Both the position numbers and the translations under genes were made by a program. The notes under the pieces were generated by a model. That model did no database searches, was not told where the DNA came from, and saw only the letters and a list, made by a program, of their open reading frames with translations. Shown in pieces: positions 1 to 6,510 of a stretch of 9,432 bases of DNA (position 1 is its first letter; the number at the start of each line of letters is the position of its first letter). Source of the stretch: Candidatus Fischerbacteria bacterium RBG_13_37_8 (GTDB lineage: Bacteria; Acidobacteriota; HRBIN11; MFGW01); the NCBI GenBank assembly GCA_001780385.1, contig MFGW01000104.1:1-9432 (forward strand). The letters run 5' to 3'.

Positions 1-1022
1 TCTTTTTGAACCGGGACATGTGGTTTCATCTTTAAAAGACCAATGGCTGTAGAACCTGTTATCACTGCAAGCAACACGAATGGCAAAAATGGCAATCCGG
101 GGACAAAGGCAAAACCAGCAAGCAGTCCCGAAGCAACAACAAGAGCTCGCGGTTGACGGAGTATTTGCCTGCTAATCTCACGCCCCAGGCTGGATGTTTC
201 ATCCTCCGATTCAACACGCGTGATAACAATTCCCGCCGATGAAGAAATCAACAATGCCGGTATTTGCGAGACAAGCCCGTCTCCTACTGTCAATAGCATG
301 AATACACCCAGCGCTTCCATGAATGTCATTTGTTTTATCAATAGACCTATCAAAATACCACCAGTTATATTTACAAGAATTATTATAATACCTGCTATCG
401 CATCTCCCTTAACAAATTTCATTGCACCATCCATTGCACCATAAAATTGTGATTCACGTTCCAGCATCAAGCGCCTTTTCCTGGCTTCTTCGATAGTAAT
501 AAGTCCTGCTCTCATATCTGCTTCTATGCTCATTTGTTTTCCGGGCATTGCATCAAGTGTAAAGCGTGCAGCTACTTCTGCTACTCTTTCTGCACCCCTG
601 GCAATTACAATAAATTGCACCACGGTAATAATAAAGAAAACCACCGCTCCCACTATATAATTGCCGCGCACTACAAATTGACCAAATGAATTTATTACTT
701 CTCCTGCATATCCATCAAGCAAAATTAAGCGTGTTGTTGAGATGTTTAGTGATAAGCGCAGCAATGTAGTGATAAGTAATAAGGTGGGGAAGGTGGATAT
801 TTTCATTGCATTGGCAATATAGACAGAGACAAGCAAAATAGTTGCTGCAACTGTTATATTCAAAACAAGGAATATATCCATTATCCAGGCAGGAACAGGT
901 ATTATCATCAGTGCAATTATCATGATAATAAAAAGTGCGAGTGCAAAATCACTTCCGCGGCCTGCAATTGTTAAAAAATCACTCGTTAAGCAGAACCGCA
1001 AATACCTCTGCCACTGCTTCAT
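1..1022 (-). CDS. sctV: Type III secretion export gate protein SctV (FlhA/YscV family), N-terminal part, cut by window edge
   Basis: SctV forms the nonameric inner-membrane export gate of type III secretion; its missing C-terminal cytosolic ring receives chaperone-substrate complexes. An open frame of 340 codons runs off the left edge with no stop. Residues about 25-50 and 52-70 are the first membrane helices (IIPVPAWIMDIFLVLNI). FPTLLLITTLLRLSLNIST follows at about 78-96, VVRGNYIVGAVVFFIIT at 117-133, and the FHIPEP family signature RVAEV..RF.LDAMPGKQM at 146-164. The AMDGAMKFVKGDAIAGI stretch lies at 196-212 and LTVGDGLVSQIPALLIS at 244-260. ESQFYGAMDGAMKFVKGD and DMRAGLI resemble injectisome YscV/CdsV more than flagellar FlhA. 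The ATG at 1020-1022 was chosen because GGAGG lies 6 bases upstream and it leaves a normal-length tail before helix 1. The start lies inside sctU, overlapping it by 44 bases, which suggests coupled translation. Confidence 0.95.
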   Translation of the reverse strand, partial: MKQWQRYLRFCLTSDFLTIAGRGSDFALALFIIMIIALMIIPVPAWIMDIFLVLNITVAATILLVSVYIANAMKISTFPTLLLITTLLRLSLNISTTRLILLDGYAGEVINSFGQFVVRGNYIVGAVVFFIITVVQFIVIARGAERVAEVAARFTLDAMPGKQMSIEADMRAGLITIEEARKRRLMLERESQFYGAMDGAMKFVKGDAIAGIIIILVNITGGILIGLLIKQMTFMEALGVFMLLTVGDGLVSQIPALLISSSAGIVITRVESEDETSSLGREISRQILRQPRALVVASGLLAGFAFVPGLPFLPFVLLAVITGSTAIGLLKMKPHVPVQK

Positions 1023-2022
1023 ATAATTCCTCCGGAATTTCACAACCAGTCTTTATTTTTATTAATGCATGCGCTAAAATCACATTCTCCATGACAGGAA
1101 TTCCATGCTCATTTGCCCTCTCCTTTATCTTTTGTGCTATTGCAGCTTCACCTTTTGCTATTACGCGTGGTGCATGCATACTCCTGTAATCATACTGCAA
1201 TGCAACAGCTATCTCTTTAGGATTAGCAATTACTGCATCCGCATTCCTAACTTCTTCCAGCATAGCGTGTAGCGCAATTTCTTCATGTTGATGCTTCCGC
1301 TTAGCTTTTAAATAAGGATCTCCTTCGGTCTGCTTGTGTTCCTGTTTTACTTCTTCGCGCGTCATTTTTAATTCCTTTCTGTAAAGTCGTCCCTGGTAAA
1401 AATAATCAAATAAAGCTATCAAACCTGCTATCATGATTATTCTCCACAATACTCCTACTGCTGTTTTCCCGATAAGCATTGCTACCGTTCGTTCATTCGT
1501 ATGAATGGCAGAAATTATTTCCTTCATGTATCGCTTCATGATTAATATAAAAACTACATAGCAAAGCGCTATTTTCAACAACGATTTTACTACTTCCACC
1601 ATTGCCTTCCATGAAATCATTCTCTTGATCCCATGTATGAAATTCAGCCGCTCTAATTTCGGCAATATCAATCTGAAGGTGATCACTGGCCCTGTCTGCA
1701 ACAAAATAACTACAATTGCAATCAGCATTAAACTAATCCAGAATGGACATGAGATTACAACTACTAACCTAATCAATTGCTTCATATAGTGCGAAATAAA
1801 AGTAGCTGTAAAATCTTCTTTGAGCGCCTCCACAAATGAATATTTGAAAAACAATAACAATTCCCTGGTTGTATGTTCATGAAAAAGTAAAAGTGTTATA
1901 AGAAAGGCTAATAGCAGTGCAGCGACAGTAAGATCTTTGCTGGAAAAAATCCTGCCCTGTTTGCGTGCTTCTCTTAATCGTTTAGCGGTAGGTTGTTCAG
2001 TTTTTTCTCTCGCCTGTTCCAT
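979..2022 (-). CDS. sctU: Type III secretion switch protein SctU (FlhB/YscU family) lacking the NPTH cleavage motif
   Basis: SctU is the inner-membrane export component that normally cleaves itself at NPTH and switches substrate specificity. The protein starts EQAREKTEQPTAKRLREARKQG, the usual FlhB/SctU opening. Four membrane helices follow (roughly 31-48, 84-111, 142-162 and 187-206, give or take). Then come the linker KMTREEVKQE.KQTEGDP and a complete C-terminal domain (AVALQYD, APRVIAKG, EHGIPVMEN, IPEELYEAVAEV). At the expected NPTH position (1213-1224) the sequence reads NPKE: Asn and Pro are kept, Thr and His are replaced by Lys and Glu. The frame is otherwise intact and of normal length (347 residues). 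The ATG at 2022 is preferred because it aligns with family starts; a GTG at 2028 would add two residues. Weak upstream AAGTGA. SctT lies upstream across a 70-base gap. Confidence 0.95.
   Translation of the reverse strand: MEQAREKTEQPTAKRLREARKQGRIFSSKDLTVAALLLAFLITLLLFHEHTTRELLLFFKYSFVEALKEDFTATFISHYMKQLIRLVVVISCPFWISLMLIAIVVILLQTGPVITFRLILPKLERLNFIHGIKRMISWKAMVEVVKSLLKIALCYVVFILIMKRYMKEIISAIHTNERTVAMLIGKTAVGVLWRIIMIAGLIALFDYFYQGRLYRKELKMTREEVKQEHKQTEGDPYLKAKRKHQHEEIALHAMLEEVRNADAVIANPKEIAVALQYDYRSMHAPRVIAKGEAAIAQKIKERANEHGIPVMENVILAHALIKIKTGCEIPEELYEAVAEVFAVLLNE
1029..1033 (-). promoter_or_regulatory. Ribosome binding site for sctV, inside sctU
   Basis: GGAGG lies 6 bases before the sctV ATG at 1022. 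It is formed by the GAG-GAA codons of the IPEEL motif near the SctU C-terminus. It decides the sctV start, because no other ATG occurs in this frame before the first membrane helix. Confidence 0.8.
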
Positions 2023-2040
2023 ATTCACTTCACGCTAAAA

Positions 2041-2071
2041 AACAGGGGCGGAACGATGTGTCCGCACTCTT
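2041..2071 (+). repeat. Small palindrome, degenerate copy of a dispersed repeat, between sctT and sctU
   Basis: Arms GGGCGGA (2046-2052) and TCCGCAC (2061-2067) pair with one mismatch around an 8-base loop. The sequence is a degraded copy of the repeats at 3217-3245 and 6454-6482, but in the opposite orientation. No T-run follows on the minus strand, so a terminator is not supported. Confidence 0.55.
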
Positions 2072-2092
2072 AAGCACAAAGTTTTAAAAAAA

Positions 2093-2932
2093 TCATAGAA
2101 GCTTATTCTCACATATCGCAAGGAAGAAATTATTATTATTTTTGATAAAAGAAATCATATCTGCGAAGATATGCATCATTCCATTGATCACATAACTCAG
2201 CATTATAAATAATATTAAAAGTCCAACTGCACTTTTCACAGGCATAGCATAAAAAAACACGTTGAAATAAGGAGAGATTCTATTCATAACTCCCATAATG
2301 ACATCAACAAGAAAAAGTGTTATTAAAACAGGTGCACTCAACTGCAGGGTAATTTTAAAAAGCTGTGCAGTCATGGCAATAAGCAGGTTATTGTTGATAA
2401 GAGCCGGGAACGAAAATAACGGAATTATGCGGAATGATTCAAATAGCGCTTCAATAAAATAGTGGTGCCCATTCATAATCATAAATATTACAATGCCCAG
2501 TTGAAAATAAAAATTGCCGAGAAGAGAGCCTTGTTCATGAGATTGCGGGATTAAAATATTTGCAATAGTGGCATTTCTTTGAATATCAATCAAATTACCA
2601 GCGGCTTCAAAAGCATAAAAAGAAATTGAAGATGCGAAACCAATAAGAGCACCGATAATCACCTCTTTCAGCAAAAGACTGAGTGATAAAAAAGAATCTG
2701 TCGATATAGTAGTACTATTCTGCATTGAACTAATATAAGGATAAAGAAAGAGAGCGATGAGGAGGCTGAGACCAATTTTTACCGGAGAAAGAATCATTCT
2801 CCCTCCGATGAAAGGACACAGAATAATGATAGGGAGAATGCGTGCCAGGGTAAGTCCCAACAGCATCAGCCCAGGCATAACAGTAATAATGTCATAAAAG
2901 TTATGCAAATCAATTTCCTCCGACAAACTCAT
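2093..2932 (-). CDS. sctT: Type III secretion export apparatus protein SctT (FliR/YscT family)
   Basis: SctT is part of the helical SctR5-S4-T1 entry gate in the inner membrane. The 279-residue protein is almost wholly hydrophobic, with about six membrane segments. Family-like stretches are LTLARILPIIILCPFIGGR (27-45), KEVIIGALIGFASSI.FYAFEAAGNLID.QR (about 89-119), LLGNFYFQLGI..FM..NGHH (137-157) and the NR.SPY.NVFF..MPVK.AVG element (217-237). Length matches the family. Its ATG overlaps the sctS stop as ATGA and has no clear Shine-Dalgarno of its own, so translation is probably coupled to sctS. The C-terminal tail (NNNNFFLAICENKLL) is not a conserved part of the family. Confidence 0.93.
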   Translation of the reverse strand: MSLSEEIDLHNFYDIITVMPGLMLLGLTLARILPIIILCPFIGGRMILSPVKIGLSLLIALFLYPYISSMQNSTTISTDSFLSLSLLLKEVIIGALIGFASSISFYAFEAAGNLIDIQRNATIANILIPQSHEQGSLLGNFYFQLGIVIFMIMNGHHYFIEALFESFRIIPLFSFPALINNNLLIAMTAQLFKITLQLSAPVLITLFLVDVIMGVMNRISPYFNVFFYAMPVKSAVGLLILFIMLSYVINGMMHIFADMISFIKNNNNFFLAICENKLL

Positions 2933-3198
2933 AATGACAACAAGTTCGGTAAATTATAAAGTAGCTTATGCGTAAAGGTTAACAACAACGAAAACATCCA
3001 GCGCCCGCATAATAAAAGCATCACAAATACAGCAATAATCTTCGGTACGAAGGTCACTGTCTGTTCCTGAATTTGTGTGGCAGCCTGAAGTATTCCGACC
3101 AGTAAACCCGCTGCCAGTCCAGCTAATACAGGAGGAGCTGATATAATAAGTACCAGGTAAATGCATTCCCTTCCTATCCTTAATAAATTATTTTCCAT
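2929..3198 (-). CDS. sctS: Type III secretion export apparatus protein SctS (FliQ/YscS family)
   Basis: SctS is the small two-helix hairpin protein that wraps the SctR/SctT core of the export gate. The call rests on its size (89 residues) and the strongly conserved line IISAPPVLAGLAAGLLVGILQ followed by ATQIQEQTVTFVPKIIAV (about residues 17-55). Two membrane helices flank the QIQEQT.TFVPK loop. The ATG at 3198 is preferred: GAGGTG sits just upstream at 3202-3207 and the length then matches the family. A GTG at 3204, inside that Shine-Dalgarno, would add two residues. The gene lies 50-60 bases after sctR and overlaps sctT by 4 bases. Confidence 0.95.
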   Translation of the reverse strand: MENNLLRIGRECIYLVLIISAPPVLAGLAAGLLVGILQAATQIQEQTVTFVPKIIAVFVMLLLCGRWMFSLLLTFTHKLLYNLPNLLSL

Positions 3199-3216
3199 AT
3201 TCACCTCTGCGTCTTT

Positions 3217-3245
3217 GAGGGCGAACGCATGGGTCCGCCCCTACA
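3217..3245 (-). repeat. Palindromic dispersed repeat between sctR and sctS
   Basis: Arms GGGCGAAC (3219-3226) and GTCCGCCC (3233-3240) pair over 8 positions, one a G-U wobble in the minus-strand RNA, around a 6-base loop. On the minus strand it begins TGTAGGGGC, as does the copy at 6454-6482, with the same arm and loop lengths. It fills most of the gap between the sctR stop and the sctS ribosome binding site. Confidence 0.75.
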
Positions 3246-3254
3246 CTGTGTGCC

Positions 3255-4010
3255 TTATATTCCCGTATACCCTAAAATTAAACCTCGTGAAAGCAAACAC
3301 CAACCATCTACCATCACGAATAACAGTAACTTAAACGGTAATGATATCATCATCGGAGATAACATGAACATACCCAACGATAATAAGATATTGGAAACTA
3401 CCAGGTCGATCACTATGAACGGAATAAAGATAATAAATCCTATCTCAAATGCTTCTTTCAATTCTGAAATCACAAATGCAGGCACTAAAATCAACAAATC
3501 TTCTTTCTCGATTTTTGCCCCGCTTTCAGTATTATTCATGCGCAAGGCAAGTGTATAGAATAAATGCTTATCTTTTGGATGAGCATTCCGCGAAAGAAAT
3601 TTTTTCACCGGTCCGGTTGCCGCTTTGCTTATTTGAATGATATTCTCTACGGTCGCATGAGATAATAAAGGCTCACCCGTTTCCTGCTTAATCACTTTTG
3701 CCGTAGTTTTCCTGATTTCCACGCCAACAGGCAACATTATATATAACGTCAAAATCAATGAAAATCCTATCAACACCTGGTTCGGAGGAATATTGTGTGT
3801 TCCGAGTGCACTCCTCAGTATTGAAAAAACGACTGATATCTTAACGAATGACGTCATCATCATTACCACAAATGGCGCTAATGCTATGCCTGCTATTGCC
3901 ACTATCAATAATAATGGTCTGTCTTTGACAGATGTCGCACCATCCTGTGCATACACATTCGTCACTGCAAAGAATAATACGCACTGAAGCATTATGTTCA
4001 TCATCTTCAT
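3255..4010 (-). CDS. sctR: Type III secretion export apparatus protein SctR (FliP/YscR family)
   Basis: SctR is the main subunit of the entry gate for type III substrates. The 251-residue protein opens with a likely cleaved signal peptide (hydrophobic 7-18, NVYA then QDG), as in FliP and chlamydial SctR. Conserved stretches follow: MMTSFVKISVVFSILRSALGT and IPPNQVLIG (51-82), LTLYIMLPVG (87-96), LLILVPAFVISELKEAFEIGF (172-192), PFIVIDLVVSNILL (197-210) and SP.MISLPFKLLLFVMVDGW (218-237). The VVSNILL and ISLPFKLLLFVMVDGW forms match injectisome SctR better than flagellar FliP. Four membrane helices are expected. AAGGAGT at 4021-4027 lies 10 bases before the ATG. The gene follows the GspF-like gene after 43 bases, so they are probably cotranscribed. 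Confidence 0.95.
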   Translation of the reverse strand: MKMMNIMLQCVLFFAVTNVYAQDGATSVKDRPLLLIVAIAGIALAPFVVMMMTSFVKISVVFSILRSALGTHNIPPNQVLIGFSLILTLYIMLPVGVEIRKTTAKVIKQETGEPLLSHATVENIIQISKAATGPVKKFLSRNAHPKDKHLFYTLALRMNNTESGAKIEKEDLLILVPAFVISELKEAFEIGFIIFIPFIVIDLVVSNILLSLGMFMLSPMMISLPFKLLLFVMVDGWCLLSRGLILGYTGI

Positions 4011-4053
4011 CTTGATAAATACTCCTTCGTGAATAAGGATATGGATCTCATCT

Positions 4054-5244
4054 TTACATCCTCGATGCTAACGTAAATATTGGCAGATACAACGCTAAAA
4101 CAACAAGACCTACTATTATCCCTACACATATTATCAATGCCGGTTCTAAAATTTTCAGAAATAACTCAATCCTGTGCGATAGTTCATCCTCAAGATAATC
4201 AGCAGTTGAAGTCAGCATTTGAGCTAAAGAACCTGAATTTTCACCAGCCGCTATCATACCCACAGCAATAGGTGGAATATATTCTATATTTCTTTGCAAT
4301 GAAGTATAAAGCATTCGTCCTGATAAAACAGCACGCCCTGCATCATCCAGTACCTTCCTTAACGGTATCCTTGTTGCAACTTCCATAGCATGCTGCAATG
4401 ATTTGTGTAAATCTACGCCCGCTGAAAGCAACACCTCTAATGCCCTAAGTATCTGTATCCAATAACTTGTCAATAATATTCCACCAATTTGCGGTATTTG
4501 CAAAATTAAACGATCCCACTTTGCCTTATACTTCTCATGCCGTATCGCATACCGTATTACTGCCGCTATTAATCCTGCTGCCACAGCACACAATGGGATT
4601 ATAGAAGCACATTTTCCGGTTATTTCAAGTATCAACATCGTGATGTACGGCAATTCACTCCCTATCCCTTCATATATAATAATAAATTTTGGAATCACCA
4701 TTCGCGATACCAAAATCAACACTGCCACCATCACTACAACTATCGAAAGCGGATATATTAAACTTTCAGATACCTTCGCCTTAATCTTAAATACATTCTT
4801 AAAATAATCACACAAGCGTTTAAAAATTATTTCCAGTGATGCTGATTCTTCTCCTGCTGCTATTAATGCTCTCTCGACATTACTAAAATGACTCTGCTTC
4901 TGCATCGCACTATGCATATACCTGCCTTGCAACACCTCTGCTTCTATATCAAGTATTGATAATGAAAAATTAGCATCCGGAATAGAAGCTGCTGCCAATC
5001 GTAATCCATCAGGCAGTGGGATCCCACACTTCACCATAGCTTCCATCTGCCGGTAAAATAACATTTTCATACTCGCACTCACTCGCTTCTTTGCTCTGCC
5101 TAAAAAATTATGCTTCTTCACCTTTATTCTCGCACTCATGCCATACAATCTCGATAGACGCTCTATCATATCTCCTTCAGATATCGCTTCGGATACTCCT
5201 CGTATAACTTTCTTGCCCTTCACTACCTCATACCGATATAACAT
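4054..5244 (-). CDS. gspF: Type II secretion/type IV pilus inner-membrane platform protein, GspF/PilC family
   Basis: GspF/PilC proteins form the inner-membrane platform that links the assembly ATPase to growing (pseudo)pilin fibres. The 396-residue protein has the normal family length and two T2SSF repeats (about 61-183 and 264-388). Repeat 1 carries FYRQMEAMVKCGIPLPDGLRL and ALIAAGEESASLE. Repeat 2 carries ILRALEVLLSAGVDLHKSL and GMIAAGENSGSLAQML. Membrane segments fall near 161-185, 212-232 and 364-390 (ILEPALIICVGIIVGLVVLALYLPIF). A strong GGAGGTG at 5249-5255 precedes the ATG by 4 bases. It lies between the prepilin genes and the type III genes, after a 200-base repeat-rich gap and 43 bases before sctR. 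No assembly ATPase (GspE/PilB) is in the window. Whether it is a GspF or a PilC cannot be decided here. Confidence 0.93.
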   Translation of the reverse strand: MLYRYEVVKGKKVIRGVSEAISEGDMIERLSRLYGMSARIKVKKHNFLGRAKKRVSASMKMLFYRQMEAMVKCGIPLPDGLRLAAASIPDANFSLSILDIEAEVLQGRYMHSAMQKQSHFSNVERALIAAGEESASLEIIFKRLCDYFKNVFKIKAKVSESLIYPLSIVVVMVAVLILVSRMVIPKFIIIYEGIGSELPYITMLILEITGKCASIIPLCAVAAGLIAAVIRYAIRHEKYKAKWDRLILQIPQIGGILLTSYWIQILRALEVLLSAGVDLHKSLQHAMEVATRIPLRKVLDDAGRAVLSGRMLYTSLQRNIEYIPPIAVGMIAAGENSGSLAQMLTSTADYLEDELSHRIELFLKILEPALIICVGIIVGLVVLALYLPIFTLASRM

Positions 5245-5260
5245 AGTTCACCTCCAAATT

Positions 5261-5290
5261 AGGGATTGGGGAATAGGGACTGGGGACTGG
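5261..5290 (+). repeat. Heptamer tandem repeat block, RGGGAYT type
   Basis: Four adjacent 7-base units: AGGGATT, GGGGAAT, AGGGACT, GGGGACT, then GG. The positions 5267-5279 are the exact reverse complement of 5412-5424 in the second block, so the two blocks could form a 13-bp stem. Confidence 0.8.
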
Positions 5291-5378
5291 CAAAGCTTGA
5301 AGTACTCTCTGCGCACAAATTGACGATTCCGAATAAATAAGAATCCAAATCAATTAACAATGGAAAGCCTCCACAAAC

Positions 5379-5393
5379 CTTGAACTTTGAACT
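5379..5393 (+). repeat. Two-unit heptamer repeat, YTTGAAC type
   Basis: CTTGAAC and TTTGAAC stand side by side, followed by TG. It is a short relic of another heptamer repeat family and lies directly before the palindrome at 5394-5410. Confidence 0.6.
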
Positions 5394-5410
5394 GCCCGCC
5401 TACGGCAGGC
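5394..5410 (+). repeat. GC-rich palindrome in the gap before the GspF-like gene
   Basis: GCCCGCC, spacer TAC, GGCAGGC: a 7-bp stem with one G-T pair and a 3-base loop. No T-run follows on either strand, so a Rho-independent terminator is not supported, although the hairpin could affect the mRNA between the prepilin genes and the GspF-like gene. Confidence 0.65.
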
Positions 5411-5438
5411 TTCCCTATTCCCCAGTCCCCACTCCCTT
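5411..5438 (-). repeat. Second heptamer block, inverted relative to the block at 5261
   Basis: On the plus strand the units are TTCCCTA, TTCCCCA, GTCCCCA and CTCCCTT, which are the reverse complement of RGGGAYT-type units. Both blocks face each other across about 120 bases in the gap between the FimT-like and GspF-like genes. Confidence 0.8.
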
Positions 5439-5456
5439 TACCAATGCATTCATGAA

Positions 5457-6041
5457 TTACAGCCATTTCGTCTTCGTTTCTCCTATACGGGATATTCGCA
5501 ATGCCGCCCTGTATTCCTTGAACAGCAATTCCACATGCGCATAACCGGGAAATATTTCACTGTCAAACGCACCCTTTATCAATCCGGCAGGCACTATTAC
5601 CGCCTTCTCTCTCAGTAAACCACCTGTTGAAACTATCTTTACCCGCACCGGTAACACATGTGTCATTATCATTTCATCCTGCTCTTCCTGGTATCCAAAT
5701 TCACCATTTTTCTCCCAGTATACACTGTAATAATCACTTCGCTGAACGTCATCTGGAAAATAATAAAAATCAATTACCATGTATATTTCATTGCTAATAG
5801 CATCTTTGTATGCCTGTCTGATTGTGGTTTGCAATAAGGAAATTTCTTGCCGCAATTTCATGCGTTCAAATAACAATGTCCAGGCAGTCAATGAAATCAA
5901 TATCATAATTCCCGCTATCCCAAGCACCACGATCATCTCAAGAAGTGACAAGCCTGTTGTGCTTCTGTCTGTCGCGCGCAACCGCAATTCCGTTTCATTA
6001 TTTTTGAATCCCTGGAATATCATTTCTTTTTGCTCCTTCAT
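5457..6041 (-). CDS. Type IV prepilin-like protein, FimT/FimU/GspH class
   Basis: A minor pilin or pseudopilin thought to help prime fibre assembly at the inner membrane. The prepilin peptidase motif is STTG|LSLLE: cleavage after Gly30, Leu at +1 instead of the usual Phe, and Glu at +5 (Glu35). It is followed by the hydrophobic helix MIVVLGIAGIMILISLTAW. The leader is long (about 30 residues). The C-terminal part is a small globular domain ending in LLFKEYRAALRISRIGE, as in GspH-type proteins; its size (194 residues) fits FimT/GspH. Start: the ATG at 6041 overlaps the previous stop as ATGA. Alternatives are ATG 6047 (weak AGAGGC) and ATG 6023 with AAGGAG 9 bases upstream; all keep the cleavage site. 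Last gene of the pilin module before the repeat-rich gap. Confidence 0.85.
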   Translation of the reverse strand: MKEQKEMIFQGFKNNETELRLRATDRSTTGLSLLEMIVVLGIAGIMILISLTAWTLLFERMKLRQEISLLQTTIRQAYKDAISNEIYMVIDFYYFPDDVQRSDYYSVYWEKNGEFGYQEEQDEMIMTHVLPVRVKIVSTGGLLREKAVIVPAGLIKGAFDSEIFPGYAHVELLFKEYRAALRISRIGETKTKWL

Positions 6042-6424
6042 GGACATTGCCTCTGTATCAAGCGCATCACTTCCCTGCGCTGACCTTCAATACTTACTCG
6101 TATCGTCCACACTATTCTGCCCGCTACCGTCTCCTCCGCCTCCCTTTCAATAAATACTTCGACCCGCTCCCGCCCTATCGCTATCTCCATCCGCTCCTCT
6201 AGGTACGGAATGTCATCACATGACTTCTGTTCTAACGTCCGTTCTGCATCTGCTAATGCTGTATCATTATAAGAATCATTCCAGAGCGCCACTATCGCAT
6301 TCGCTTCTATCTGCGCTAAACTAAGTATCGAAACTACGATTATCATAAAGATACCTGCCGCTACCAATACTTCAAGCAATGTAAAACCTGAAATAACTTC
6401 TTCCTTCCTCATTTCACTTTTCAT
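6038..6424 (-). CDS. Type IV prepilin-like protein, PilV/GspI class
   Basis: A minor pilin or pseudopilin of 128 residues. The cleavage motif is ISG|FTLLEVLVAAGIF (Gly13, Phe14 at +1, Glu18 at +5), followed by one membrane helix to about residue 37 and a small charged globular domain with two cysteines (SCDDIP and the terminal RQCP). The EVLVAAGIF wording after the motif is typical of PilV and GspI. The ATG at 6424 is chosen because AAGGAG lies 4 bases upstream at 6429-6434. An upstream in-frame ATG at 6451 falls inside the dispersed repeat and has no Shine-Dalgarno. The gene overlaps the next gene by ATGA. Confidence 0.87.
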   Translation of the reverse strand: MKSEMRKEEVISGFTLLEVLVAAGIFMIIVVSILSLAQIEANAIVALWNDSYNDTALADAERTLEQKSCDDIPYLEERMEIAIGRERVEVFIEREAEETVAGRIVWTIRVSIEGQRREVMRLIQRQCP

Positions 6425-6445
6425 TATTCTCCTTTTCTTATTATG

Positions 6446-6504
6446 GTTCATTCAAGGGCAGACACATTGGTCTGCCCCTACAATGCTGTTCATTCAAGGG
6501 CAGA
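6446..6504 (-). repeat. Palindromic dispersed repeat with a second truncated copy
   Basis: One complete copy at 6454-6482 has perfect 8-bp arms GGGCAGAC (6456-6463) and GTCTGCCC (6470-6477) around a 6-base loop. A 17-base direct repeat, GTTCATTCAAGGGCAGA, occurs at 6446-6462 and again at 6488-6504. The second is the outer part of another copy that has lost one arm and the loop. The pair fills the gap between the 134-residue protein gene and the PilV-like gene. Confidence 0.8.
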
Positions 6505-6510
6505 TCCTAC

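Noticed and set aside
220..444. Plus-strand open frame of 74 codons
   Set aside because: It lies opposite the clearly conserved sctV frame, has a low-complexity translation and no family resemblance.
979..2022. sctU as a decayed pseudogene
   Set aside because: Apart from NPKE the frame is complete, of normal length, and all other conserved segments are present.
3229..3558. Plus-strand frame of 109 codons beginning in the palindromic repeat
   Set aside because: Antisense to the 3' half of sctR, which is strongly conserved; no ribosome binding site or recognisable domain.
1..4010. Flagellar fliPQR-flhBA cluster
   Set aside because: The gene order would also fit, but the wording of SctR (VVSNILL, ISLPFKLLLFVMVDGW) and SctV (ESQFYGAMDGAMKFVKGD) is closer to injectisomes, and no flagellar gene is present. 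This is a judgement from memory of the families; a phylogeny would decide.
5310..5370. Promoter ahead of the GspF-like gene
   Set aside because: AT-rich sequence with loose TTGTTA and TTTATT hexamers on the minus strand, but the match is too weak to separate from chance at this base composition.
5394..5410. Rho-independent terminator between the pilin genes and the GspF-like gene
   Set aside because: The stem is GC-rich, but no run of T follows on the minus strand.
6446..6504. CRISPR-like repeat pair
   Set aside because: Only two units, one of them a truncated copy of a palindrome, with no array and no cas gene.
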